From an uncultured Collinsella sp. (GTDB lineage Bacteria > Actinomycetota > Coriobacteriia > Coriobacteriales > Coriobacteriaceae), in the NCBI GenBank assembly GCA_900768795.1, contig CAAGEH010000008.1, positions 1-64,000 on the forward strand: 64,000 nt of DNA, in the 5' to 3' direction. Positions within the stretch are counted from its first letter, which is position 1. The number at the start of each line of letters is the position of its first letter. The notes below the pieces were generated by a model. It did not search any database and was not told the origin of the DNA. It saw only the letters and a list, made by a program, of their open reading frames with translations. Shown here one piece after another: positions 52,783 through 62,300 of the stretch. The position numbers and the translations under genes are program-made.

Positions 52783-52835
52783 CTATTCGAAGCTGTTTGG
52801 CGTCTATTCGAGGCTGTTTGACGCCTATTGAACGC
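52783..52835. repeat. 21-bp tandem repeat behind nhaA
   Basis: Two 21-bp units, 52783-52803 and 52804-52824, both starting CTATTCGA and sharing GCTGTTTG, with a partial third at 52825-52835. They start 3 bp after the nhaA stop and run into the inverted repeat that follows. Confidence 0.7.
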
Positions 52836-52957
52836 TAAGTGAGTAGGTTTTTGGCGAAGCACTGAGTAGAGCGGCAATTTCATTCAACAAAACCGCAGGT
52901 AGACGCGTTGCATGCTTTTCCTCTACTCGACATGCGCGCAAAAACCTACTCACTTAG
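52835..52957. repeat. Long inverted repeat between nhaA and the ECF S gene
   Basis: Perfect 19-bp arms CTAAGTGAGTAGGTTTTTG (52835-52853) and its complement at 52939-52957. A nested 8-bp pair GAGTAGAG / CTCTACTC lies at 52864-52871 and 52921-52928. The right arm contains the stop codon of the S-component gene. An RNA from either strand would fold into a long hairpin; it may act as a bidirectional terminator or belong to a dispersed repeat family. Confidence 0.75.
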
Positions 52958-53672
52958 GCAATCCGGGGTCGCTCCGCAGGTCATATTTCATAACTACGCG
53001 GCGAATGCGGCGACACCACGGCTTATAGAGCGCCGCCAAAAAGATGCTGGTAGCAATACCGTGCGTCACGTCAAACGGGACGGCGCTCGCCAGACGCGTC
53101 AGCGCGCCCTCCCAAGTGAGCGGCCGCACGAACCCGATGATGTCGTACGCGTTGATAATCACGCCGTAGAGCATCGCCGACATAAAGCCATACGCAAGAA
53201 GTACCGGCATGCGGACGGACCCGTCCGCGCGCTCAAAGCACCCGGCATCGGCGAGCACGCCGCCCACGTAGCCGACCGTACCCCATGCATACATCTGCCA
53301 TGGAGTCCACATGCCCTGGCCAAAAAAGAAGTTGCTGGTAAGAGCAGCAAGCGCACCAACCATAAATCCGTTGCGGCGACCGAGGGTCGCTCCCGCAATA
53401 ATCGCAATCGCCGAAACCGGCTTGAAATCGGGAATCGGTCCAAAAAGAATGCGCCCCGCCGCGGCGAGCGCAGCCAAGACAAGCGTCGGCATAATCTGCC
53501 TGAGCGCCGGTGTCGATGCCTCGTAGCTGGCAAAAAAGAGCGCAAGCACGAGTGCTACGACGGCAAGCATCAGGATTGCGGTCTGCGCAACCCCTGTATA
53601 GAGCGCCACGATCATGGCGACGGGCACCGCCACCAATAATGGAATCTCCAACTGTCGCAGCACGCGCGCCAA
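52950..53672 (-). CDS. ECF transporter S component (substrate-binding membrane protein)
   Basis: 240 residues with about six membrane helices. GRILFGPIPDFKPVSAIAII and LTSNFFFGQGMWTPWQMYAW are typical of one S-component family. The vitamin cannot be told with certainty; a cobalamin-type or other vitamin S component is possible. It lies 180 bp behind the fused ATPase gene on the same strand, completing T, A-A' and S in one cluster. The last codons overlap the inverted repeat at 52939-52957. Confidence 0.8.
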   Translation of the reverse strand: MARVLRQLEIPLLVAVPVAMIVALYTGVAQTAILMLAVVALVLALFFASYEASTPALRQIMPTLVLAALAAAGRILFGPIPDFKPVSAIAIIAGATLGRRNGFMVGALAALTSNFFFGQGMWTPWQMYAWGTVGYVGGVLADAGCFERADGSVRMPVLLAYGFMSAMLYGVIINAYDIIGFVRPLTWEGALTRLASAVPFDVTHGIATSIFLAALYKPWCRRIRRVVMKYDLRSDPGLPK

Positions 53673-53854
53673 CGCTGCCTCCCTTCACATAACCGTCGGC
53701 TCATGGTAGCACGCAGCTCCACGGCAAACGAAAGGGCGCGAGCTTCAGGAGCGAAATTCCCGCAGGATAGTTTGGACCCCGTCCGATCGTCCCCACGAAC
53801 ATGCGGTGCAGGCGGGTTGCCGCTTTGGGCAACCGTCTTTACAGTCGGTAGAAT

Positions 53855-55438
53855 TTACGGTCGATAGAAAACGCTGCCGGCAAAAAATTCCGCAGTCGGC
53901 TGAGTGGCGGCAATCTCGCCATCGAACATCATCGAGACGGTATCGGCGACCTGTTCGACAAAATCAAGATCATGCGTGGCAATAAGCACCGTGTTGCCCA
54001 TCTGCGTATACGACCGAAGCTCGTGCGCGAGCAAGGCTCGCGCGTCGTGATCAAGCCCCTTGGTCGGCTCGTCCAACAAAAGCATCTGCGGTTTTACCAG
54101 CAATAGCTTTCCCAAAGCAAGAAGCTGTTGCTGCCCGCCCGAGAGATCATATGGATGGCGGCGGGCGCTATCGCCGAGACCAAGATGGCCGAGCATCGCG
54201 CGCGCCTCCGGCTCGCCATAGCCCGCGCGCCCCGCCCATTCCATGAGTTCCTCGAGCGCGCTTTCCCCCGTAAGCAGTGCCTTTGGACTCTGCGGAAGCA
54301 GCGCGCACGACCGCGCCGAACGGCGCATCTTGCCGCGGAACGGTTTATTGGTGCCCGCCGCAATCGACAGCAGCGTGGACTTTCCGCATCCGTTTCCACC
54401 CACAAGGGCGTGCACGGCGCCGACGTCAACGGAAAGATCAAGGTTGCGAAGCACCCAGGCGCCATCGCGACCGTACCTGAACCATGCGCGAGCGAGATCG
54501 AGTGCGGGCGCGGCGGCGTCACGCGTCCCCATATTCGGTTGCGCGGGAGAATCCGCAACAGACGCAGCGACACGCAGGTCCGCCTCCGAAAATGCGGCAC
54601 TACCAGCAGTCTCCTCAGAACCCCCAGCTCCCCCGATGCCCTCAACATCGACAGCGGCATCACGCGCCAGCAGCGGCCTTCTACCGTCGAGCTCCTGTAG
54701 GTCGTCGATCTTTTCGACCGCTCCCCCACGCATGCGAAACGCACACGTCGCGTACTCGAGCATCGGACGCGGACGATGCGTCGCAACCACGACCGTGCAT
54801 CCCAGCTCGCGATTCACGCGGAACAGCGCATGCAGAAAATTCTTCTCGGCAACAGGGTCGAGCATGGCGGTCGGCTCGTCGAGCAACAGCAGGCGCGGAC
54901 GCATCACGAGCGTTGCCGCGAGCGCGAGCAGCTGCTTGCGCCCGCCCGAAAGCGTATCGGTTTCCGCGCGGAACCAGTCGTCCATGCCAAAGAAGTAGCA
55001 GGTCTCTGCAATGCGACGACGCATCTCGTCCTGCGATTCGCCCAGATTTTCGAGACCGAACGCCATCTCGTGCCACACGCTTTCGCAGATAATCTGGTTC
55101 TCGGGGTCCTGAAACACATAACCGACCTCTTGCGCGGACTCACGCGACGACAACGAGGAAAGCTCGCGCCCGAACACCTCGATGTTGCCCGCAAGCGCGC
55201 CCGTCGGCGAAATCTCGGGCTTGAGCAGTGAAAGCAACGTGGACTTGCCCGTTCCTGTATTACCTACAAGCAGGGCAAACGCGCCCTGTTCCACCGTCCA
55301 ATCGACGCCATGGAGCACCGCCGCGTCGGAACCGGCATATGAAAAACGCAGGTTGCGAACGCAAATGGCTGGGACGGAATCAGACCCACCGAGCTTTACG
55401 ACATCGGAAGCGAAATCCGCGATATTCGGCGAGGGCAT
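53855..55438 (-). CDS. Fused ECF-type ABC ATPase pair (EcfA-EcfA')
   Basis: 527 residues with two complete ABC cassettes. First: GNTGTGKSTLL, LSGGRKQLLALAATL, LLLDEPTAMLDP. Second, after a Gly/Ala/Ser-rich linker at about 265-310: GGNGCGKSTLLSIA, LSGGQQQLLALGKLL, LLLDEPTKGLDHDA. Other ECF systems use two separate ATPases. The ATG overlaps the stop of the EcfT gene by one base (TGATG). Confidence 0.92.
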   Translation of the reverse strand: MPSPNIADFASDVVKLGGSDSVPAICVRNLRFSYAGSDAAVLHGVDWTVEQGAFALLVGNTGTGKSTLLSLLKPEISPTGALAGNIEVFGRELSSLSSRESAQEVGYVFQDPENQIICESVWHEMAFGLENLGESQDEMRRRIAETCYFFGMDDWFRAETDTLSGGRKQLLALAATLVMRPRLLLLDEPTAMLDPVAEKNFLHALFRVNRELGCTVVVATHRPRPMLEYATCAFRMRGGAVEKIDDLQELDGRRPLLARDAAVDVEGIGGAGGSEETAGSAAFSEADLRVAASVADSPAQPNMGTRDAAAPALDLARAWFRYGRDGAWVLRNLDLSVDVGAVHALVGGNGCGKSTLLSIAAGTNKPFRGKMRRSARSCALLPQSPKALLTGESALEELMEWAGRAGYGEPEARAMLGHLGLGDSARRHPYDLSGGQQQLLALGKLLLVKPQMLLLDEPTKGLDHDARALLAHELRSYTQMGNTVLIATHDLDFVEQVADTVSMMFDGEIAATQPTAEFFAGSVFYRP

Positions 55439-56400
55439 CAGCCGAACCTCCTCTTGTTCACCAGGTTAAGCGCGGAGGGCAAGAGCATCCACAGCGTATA
55501 GGGCACATACCCCCACCAAGCGATCAGCTCGCTCATAACGGGATAAAACACATATTGGCTCGTGGCACCAAAAGCGATGAGCGAGCAGAGCGCTCCACCG
55601 ATCACGAGGCCGGCCGCGGCAAATGCGTCGGCGTCGGTAAAACGGTAGCGCGCATACGTGCTGCGCCGCGCGACGGCTCCCCATCCACGCGCACGCATGG
55701 CATCTGCCGTCTCGAGCGAATCTTCCATGCTCCAGCCCATAAGTACGCTTGTTGCGCGCAAGCGCGAACGCGTCTTTGCCCGGCGCTCGGCGCGAGCTGC
55801 GGCGCGCGTGGCATTTCGCGGCAGCTGCGCGCCGTCGAGCCGTGCACCATCCGGCTCCGCGCTGCCGCATGAAAGCGCCACGGCGTCTTGCGCCGCAAAG
55901 ATCGCATGTGCGCGCCGCACGAACTTGGGGATTAAACGCATGGTCATCGAAATCATGAGGCAGATGATAGGAGCTCGATTTCCCAGCAGGGCCATAACGC
56001 GTTCCGCCGGGAGCATCTCGGCCGCCGCCGCAAACCACAGCACGCTCGCAACGAACATTCCGCCCATCGCCACACCATAGCAAAGGCTCTCGAGGTAGAC
56101 GGCGCGTGCACCGATATAGAACAGCACCGTTGAACCCGATGCCGAGAACAGCGGGTTCACCACCGCAATCAGCAGAATAATCGGCAGCTGCCAGCGCAAA
56201 CCGGCAAGTGTCGCCGTCGCCCCACGCGAGGTCAGCCCAAACGCAAGCGCGCCAACGAGCGAGATGGCGATGAGCGCGGGCTGCATCGAAGACATGGTGA
56301 GAACGAGCGTCACCGCAACATAGGTTGCAGGCACCGCCGGATGCGACATGCAAAACGCCCCGAGTCCGTCCTGGATATTTCTCTGTCCCCTCAAGCCCAT
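55438..56400 (-). CDS. ecfT: ECF transporter transmembrane component EcfT
   Basis: 320 residues, five or six membrane helices. The coupling helices with Ala-Arg-Gly motifs are present, one as ADAMRARGWG. An arginine-rich segment (AARAERRAKTRSRLRA) precedes it. Couples the S component to the fused ATPases. GGGAGGCG before the ATG at 56400 supports the start. First gene of the ECF cluster. Confidence 0.88.
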   Translation of the reverse strand: MGLRGQRNIQDGLGAFCMSHPAVPATYVAVTLVLTMSSMQPALIAISLVGALAFGLTSRGATATLAGLRWQLPIILLIAVVNPLFSASGSTVLFYIGARAVYLESLCYGVAMGGMFVASVLWFAAAAEMLPAERVMALLGNRAPIICLMISMTMRLIPKFVRRAHAIFAAQDAVALSCGSAEPDGARLDGAQLPRNATRAAARAERRAKTRSRLRATSVLMGWSMEDSLETADAMRARGWGAVARRSTYARYRFTDADAFAAAGLVIGGALCSLIAFGATSQYVFYPVMSELIAWWGYVPYTLWMLLPSALNLVNKRRFG

Positions 56401-56619
56401 CGCCTCCCATCTCTCGCATCTTCAGTGTGCGATGACCGCACACAGCACGCATGTTCTTCACCTAAACCCAGGCCACGAGCACGCGCGCGAGGGCAACACG
56501 CCCCATCTGCTGATACAACGCTCTCCATTGTATCCGCGCGCGAGCACATGACCTGCGGTATTATTCTGCACGGTTCGCATCACGCGAGCCGCAATCGTAC
56601 ATCAACCTTGGGAGTCTGC

Positions 56620-58023
56620 ATGGACGCAACCGCCATCATCCTCGCCGCTGGCGAGGGCACCCGTATGAAATCAAATCATTGCAAGGTTTCGCACAAAATC
56701 CTGGGCAAACCGATGATCAACTGGATCGTCGACGCCACGATTTCCGCAGGCTGCAAGCGTGTCATCGTTGTAATCGGAAGCCATGCCGATGAGATGCGCG
56801 CACTGCTCGATGCCTCGTATGCCAAGTCACCCGTCCCCGTCGAAACGGTCGAGCAGACCGAGCGTTTGGGCACCGGCCATGCCGTCAAGATCGCGCTTGA
56901 GGCAACCGGCATCGCCAGCGGCCCCGTCGTCGTGCTCAACGGCGACCTACCGCTGATCCAGCCCGAAACCGTCACGAAGTTCGCCGCATCCGTTGCAGAC
57001 GGCACCGCGGCAACCGTGTTGACCATGACGCCGCCCGACCCGTTCGGCTATGGTCGCATCAAGCTCGATACCAACGGCGTGATCGAGCGCATTATCGAGC
57101 AGAAGGACTGCACGCCCGAGGAGGCCTCCACCCTGCTCGAATGCAACGCCGGCTGCTATGCCTTCGATGGCGCCGAGCTCAGCGCCCATATCGGCGAGAT
57201 CACCAACGACAACGCGCAGTCCGAGTACTATCTCCCCGACATGCTCGAGATTCTCAAACACGCGGGCAAGAAAGTCGGTATCTTCCACGCCGACGATTAC
57301 CGCGACGGCCTCGGCGTCAACAGCCGCGCACAGCTCGCGCAGCTCACTTGCATCGCACGCGACCGCATCAACGAGCATTGGATGGCCGAAGGCGTCACAT
57401 TCATCGACCCGGCTCAGGCCTGGATCGGACCAGACGCGACCATCGGCCGAGACACCGTGGTATGGCCGCAAACGCACATGATCGGCAAGAGCTCCGTTGG
57501 CTGCGAATGCCAGCTCGGCCCCAACACGCGCCTCACTAACACGCGCGCAGGCGACGGCTGCATCATCGACGAGACCGTCGCGATCGACGCCGTGCTCGAA
57601 AACAATATCGACTGCGGTCCGCGCGCCTATCTGCGCCCGGGTACGCACATGCTCAACGGTTCCAAAGCCGGTACGCACGTCGAAATCAAGAAGTCCACGA
57701 TCGGAGAGGGCTCCAAGGTCCCGCATCTCAGCTACATCGGCGACACCACGATGGGCTCGGGCGTGAACGTCGGCGCCGGCTCCATCACCTGCAACTACGA
57801 TGGCGTCCACAAGCACAAGACCACCATCGGCGACGATGCGTTCATCGGCTCCGACACCATGATGGTCGCACCCGCAAAAATCGGCGACGGCGCGCTTGTC
57901 GCCGCGGGCTCCGTCATCACCGAACCCGTTCCCGCAGACGCGCTTGGCCTCGGCCGCGCGCGTCAGGTCAATATCGACGGTTGGGCTGCCAAGTACCGCG
58001 AGCGTCTTGCACGCGAAAAATAG
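56620..58023 (+). CDS. glmU: Bifunctional GlcNAc-1-P uridyltransferase / GlcN-1-P acetyltransferase
   Basis: Makes UDP-N-acetylglucosamine for peptidoglycan. It has 467 residues. The N-terminal uridyltransferase half has ILAAGEGTRMKS, TERLGTGHAVK and LNGDLPLI. The C-terminal left-handed beta helix has hexapeptide repeats, with RAYLRPGT, VEIKKS, HLSYIGDT, NYDGVHKHKT and IGSDTMMVAP. GGGAG precedes the ATG at 56620. prs follows after 99 bp, as in many Gram-positive genomes. Confidence 0.97.
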   Translation: MDATAIILAAGEGTRMKSNHCKVSHKILGKPMINWIVDATISAGCKRVIVVIGSHADEMRALLDASYAKSPVPVETVEQTERLGTGHAVKIALEATGIASGPVVVLNGDLPLIQPETVTKFAASVADGTAATVLTMTPPDPFGYGRIKLDTNGVIERIIEQKDCTPEEASTLLECNAGCYAFDGAELSAHIGEITNDNAQSEYYLPDMLEILKHAGKKVGIFHADDYRDGLGVNSRAQLAQLTCIARDRINEHWMAEGVTFIDPAQAWIGPDATIGRDTVVWPQTHMIGKSSVGCECQLGPNTRLTNTRAGDGCIIDETVAIDAVLENNIDCGPRAYLRPGTHMLNGSKAGTHVEIKKSTIGEGSKVPHLSYIGDTTMGSGVNVGAGSITCNYDGVHKHKTTIGDDAFIGSDTMMVAPAKIGDGALVAAGSVITEPVPADALGLGRARQVNIDGWAAKYRERLAREK

Positions 58024-58122
58024 CCAGTTCGATGTAAAGCGCGCGCCAAGAGCCCTATCGGGCGCTCCGATAGGTACAATGCACTTGGCATCTATTTGGC
58101 ATTCGAAAAAAGGAGAAGGGTA

Positions 58123-59109
58123 ATGCCGATTATCGATCCCGCGAAGTCCGAAAGCATGCGCAAAATCATTCGTGTGTATTCCGGCTCTTCCAACCGACCC
58201 CTCGCAGAGAAGATCGCGAAGATCCTGGGGGTCGAGCTTTCCGGCCTCACCCTTAAACAGTTCGCCAACGGCGAGATCTATGCTCGCTACGACGAGACCG
58301 TCCGTGGCGCCGACGTGTTCCTGATCCAGTCCGTTGCCGGCCACAACGTCAACGACATGCTTATGGAGCTGCTGATCGCGACCGACGCAGCTAAGCGTGC
58401 ATCCGCTCGTTCCATCACCGCCGTTATCACCCACTACGGCTACGCCCGCCAAGACCGCAAGGCAGGCCCGCGCGAGCCCATCACCGCCCGCCTCGTCGCC
58501 AACCTGCTCGAGCGCGCCGGCGTGGACCGCATCATCACCCTCGACCTGCACCAGGGCCAGATCCAGGGCTTCTTCGATATCCCGGTCAACCACCTTTCCG
58601 CGCTGCCGCTCTTTGGCCAGTACTACAACGACAAGCATTTCGACACCGAGAACCTCGTTGTCGTTTCGCCTGACGTGGGTCGCGCCAAGGCAGCCAAGAA
58701 GCTGTCCGACATGCTCGGTTGCGACCTCGCTATCGCCCACAAGGGCCGTCCGCGCCATAACGCCGCCGAGGTCATGGGCATTATCGGCGACATCAAGGGC
58801 AAGACCTGCGTCATCAACGACGACATGATTGACACCGCAGGCACCCTGTGCGCCAACGTCAAGGAGCTCAAAGCCATGGGCGCCGGCGACATCTACGTAT
58901 GCGCCACCCATGGCATTTTCTCGGGCGAGGCCGTCAAGCGCCTCAACGAGGCCCCGATCGTCGAGTGCCTCGTAACCGACGCCATCCCCGTCGAAGAGGG
59001 CGGCAAGATCAAGACGATTTCGGTCGCCCAAGAGTTCGCCGAGGCCATCGCCGCTGTCTACCACGAGGAGCCGGTCTCCAAGCTCATCGGCGGAGACTTC
59101 GCGCTGTAA
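58123..59109 (+). CDS. prs: Ribose-phosphate pyrophosphokinase
   Basis: Makes PRPP, used by PyrE and NadC of this window among others. It has 328 residues. IRVYSGSSNRPLAEKIAKIL, FANGEIYARYDE, HYGYARQDRKAGPREPITA, LDLHQGQIQGFF, VVSPDVGRAKAAKK, and VINDDMIDTAGTL (PRPP loop) are all present. AAGGAGAAGGG precedes the ATG. Confidence 0.98.
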   Translation: MPIIDPAKSESMRKIIRVYSGSSNRPLAEKIAKILGVELSGLTLKQFANGEIYARYDETVRGADVFLIQSVAGHNVNDMLMELLIATDAAKRASARSITAVITHYGYARQDRKAGPREPITARLVANLLERAGVDRIITLDLHQGQIQGFFDIPVNHLSALPLFGQYYNDKHFDTENLVVVSPDVGRAKAAKKLSDMLGCDLAIAHKGRPRHNAAEVMGIIGDIKGKTCVINDDMIDTAGTLCANVKELKAMGAGDIYVCATHGIFSGEAVKRLNEAPIVECLVTDAIPVEEGGKIKTISVAQEFAEAIAAVYHEEPVSKLIGGDFAL

Positions 59110-59137
59110 GCCCTTAGCGCACAGAATTTGTCACGCA

Positions 59138-59182
59138 CCCCGGCGCGCGCCTGTCCTACAGGTTCCGCGCCGGGGCTTTTTT
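59138..59182 (+). terminator. Terminator of glmU-prs
   Basis: Arms CCCCGGCGCG / CGCGCCGGGG (59138-59147 and 59166-59175), then CTTTTTT. Confidence 0.92.
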
Positions 59183-59184
59183 GC

Positions 59185-59242
59185 CAACCGCACGTCGCCG
59201 CATGCAACCGCACGTCGCCGCATACAACCGCGCGCCACCGTG
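59185..59242. repeat. 20-bp tandem repeat
   Basis: Two near-identical 20-bp units (59185-59204, 59205-59224), each CAACCGCACGTCGCCGCAT plus one base, and a degenerate third at 59225-59242. They lie between the prs terminator and the surface-protein promoter region. Confidence 0.7.
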
Positions 59243-59279
59243 CGCCGCCCACCTCTCTGACCAGCGCAAACGCGTACAT

Positions 59280-59293
59280 GAGACAGGTGTCTC
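59280..59293. promoter_or_regulatory. Palindromic site upstream of the surface protein
   Basis: GAGACAGGTGTCTC has perfect 6-bp arms. A related CACCTGT, inverted to ACAGGTG, follows at about 59314-59320. It lies about 95 bp before the start codon, a plausible operator. It resembles the ACAnnTGT core of the nad operator, but this may be chance. Confidence 0.4.
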
Positions 59294-59385
59294 ACATACG
59301 ATTGGAACATATGTCACCTGTTGTGAGCTCCCCTTTTTCTCGAGAATAAAGTCAGGACGACTGGCTCAAGAGGAAGGGGACTCAA

Positions 59386-62300
59386 ATGAGCAAATTGACA
59401 AAAAGAATCGTCGCGGTAGCAATCATGCTCATGCTTGCGCTGCCAGCGATTGCCCTCGCGGCGATTCCAGACGCAAACGCCGGCTCAAACGCCGGGACCA
59501 GAGAGGGCCCGCCCGCAACAACCAAAGTCGACCCCGACGCGCGCGACCGCTGGCGCCATTGGGCGGCAGGCGGCGGCAACGAAACGAACGTGTCGACCCA
59601 GAATGTCGGGCGCATCTGGACGGACAAAACCGTACGCGCAGCGGATGACGGTAAGTCCGACTTTTTGACCACGCTTTCGGTCATGTCGTCCACCTCCGAC
59701 ACCACTATCACCGAGACCAAGCCCCTCGACATCGTGCTGGTACTCGATGCATCGGGGTCCATGGATGACCCGATGGGCAACGAAGACAGAACCAAGGCTA
59801 TCGTCGCGCTCAAGAGCGCTGCCAACGCCTTCATCGATAAAATCGCCGCCAATAACGAAGGGGTTGCCGCTGACAAACAGCACCAGGTAGCCGTCATCAA
59901 GTTTGCGGGCAACAAGTCCACGCACGTAGGAAACGACACCTATCGCAGCGGTCGCTACATCTACAACTACTCGCAGGTCATGAAGAATCTGACGAGATGC
60001 GACGCTACCGGGGCAACAAGCCTCAAAAACACGGTCAACGCAATCAGTCCTTCCGGTGCCACACGCGCCGACTATGGCATGCAGCTTGCCCAGGGCATCA
60101 GCTCGAGTCGCAACGACGCCAAGAAAATCGTCGTCTTCTTCACCGACGGCTCTCCCACAAGCAGCAGCGGTTTCGAGGGCAACGTTGCCACCAACGCCGT
60201 CACGTCAGCCAAGGCGATAAAAGACGCAGACGCCACCATCTACACCATCGGCATCTTTAGCGGAGCAAATCCCAACGCCGACCCCAAGGGCGCAGGCACG
60301 AGCAATGAAAACAGGTTCATGCACGCAGTGTCGAGCAACTTCCCGTCCGCCACGTCTTACACCAGCCGCACGCTCGGCTCACGCGCGGATGGCTCCGACT
60401 ATTACAAATCAGCCAAAACCGCCACTGAACTCGAAAAGGTCTTCGACGGCATTTCACAGTCCATCACCACGGGCGCAGGCTATCCCACGCACATCGAAGA
60501 CGGCTTTAGCACGCACAAGACCGGCTACATCACATTCACCGATGCGCTGGGCGACTTCATGCAGGTCGACGGGTTCCCCAGTGCCGAAATCAACGGTAAG
60601 AAATTTGATGCCGCCAGCAAATCGACGAGCGGCAACACCGATACCTATGAGTTCGATGGCGAAGCCGGAAACCTGGTCATCACGGTCGAGCGCGCGGACA
60701 ACGAGACGAACCCGCGTCAGGGTGACAAGATCACCGTCAAGGTCCCCGCATCGCTCATCCCGCTGCGCCAATACAAGATCGATAAGGCAAAGGGCACCTT
60801 TGAGGTAGCGGACATCGACGCCGTCAAGCCTCTGCGTGTAACATACGCCTCGAGCGTCAAGGGTGTCGCGCGCGACAATTTATTCACACCCGATAAGGTC
60901 GCCGGGCTCGCCGACTACATCGACGCCAACTGGGACCGCGACGCAAACACGGTGAGCTTCCTTGCCAACAAGTGGTCCGGCGGCAACCTGGGCGATACGC
61001 AAGCAAACTTCCGTCCATCCAACACCAACAACTACTACTATCTCCAAAAGACAACGCCCCTCTATACCGACGAGGCATGCACCCAGCGTGCGACCAGGCG
61101 TCCTACAGGCGGCGCAACGTACTACTACAAGGACGAGTACGTCATGCGCGACAGCAACGGCAGACCAAAGGACGCCCATGAAGTCATCGCCATCGATGGC
61201 AGCATGATCGCAAGTTTTGAGGGTACCCTCACCACCGACGATGAAGGCTATGCCCTCGCCAAAGGCACTGCACGCCTGGTCTTCATCGACCAACTCCACA
61301 CCGAGAAGAACGCTGTGGGCGGCAACATCACCAACACCGCACGCGACGTACTCAACCCCGAATGGAACGACAGCTCGAGCGTTGCCGCGGCAACGCAGGT
61401 CCATTCCCACTTGGGCAACAACGGCAGAATCACGTTCGGCCTTAGCACCACCCCCGCCGAGCTCGACACCAAGGCGAACTTCGGTCTGACCAAGGTGCTC
61501 GAAGGCCGCAAGTGGAACGATTCCGACAAGTTCACGTTCGAGGCAAGCCTCAAGTCCGGCGACCCGAACGGCCAGGCTATGTCTAAGACGAGCATCACCG
61601 TGACCAAGGCCGATGCGGACAAACAGGACCCCGCCGCCATCGACTTCGGCACCATCACCTACACCAAGGCCGGCACCTACGTCTATGACGTCTCCGAAAA
61701 AGCCGGGGACGCGAGCGGCATCACCTACAGCACCAACCATGCCACGATCACCGTGACGGTCACGACCGACAAGTCCGGCGCGCTCTCCGCTGCCGTCACC
61801 AAGGTCGAGAACCCCACGTTCACCAATACCTACACATCCGAGCTGAGCTACTCCGCAGCCGGCGGTCTCGTTATCACCAAGACGCTCAACGGTCACAACA
61901 TGACTGCAGGACAGTTCACCTTTACCGTGACGCCCAAGGATGCCGACTCCGCCAAGGCGCTCGGCCTGAAAGAGGGCACCAACACGTTCACCTCCCCCGC
62001 CGCAGCTGATGGCGCGACGGTCTCCATCGATGTCCTCGGCGGGCGCGATGTCACGTTCACGCAGGAAGATGCCGGCAAGACCTACAGTTACAGCGTTGCC
62101 GAGAAAAACGACGGCGCACCGGGCTACACCTATGACTCCCCCGTACGCACGGTGACCATCGCAGTGAGCGATGACGGCACGGGTAAGCTCACGGCAACCA
62201 CGACCGTTACCGGCGGCACCGTGGGCAATAAGGCCTACACCTACGTCACGGGCAAGACGTCCGAGGCGGCAAAGGTCCCGTTCGTCAACAGTTACTTCGC

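Noticed and set aside
53815..53834. Terminator between the ECF ATPase and S genes
   Set aside because: GGTTGCC / GGCAACC forms a hairpin but is not followed by a T run on the transcribed strand.
56947..59064. Minus-strand frame of 705 codons
   Set aside because: Antisense to glmU and prs; no domain recognisable.
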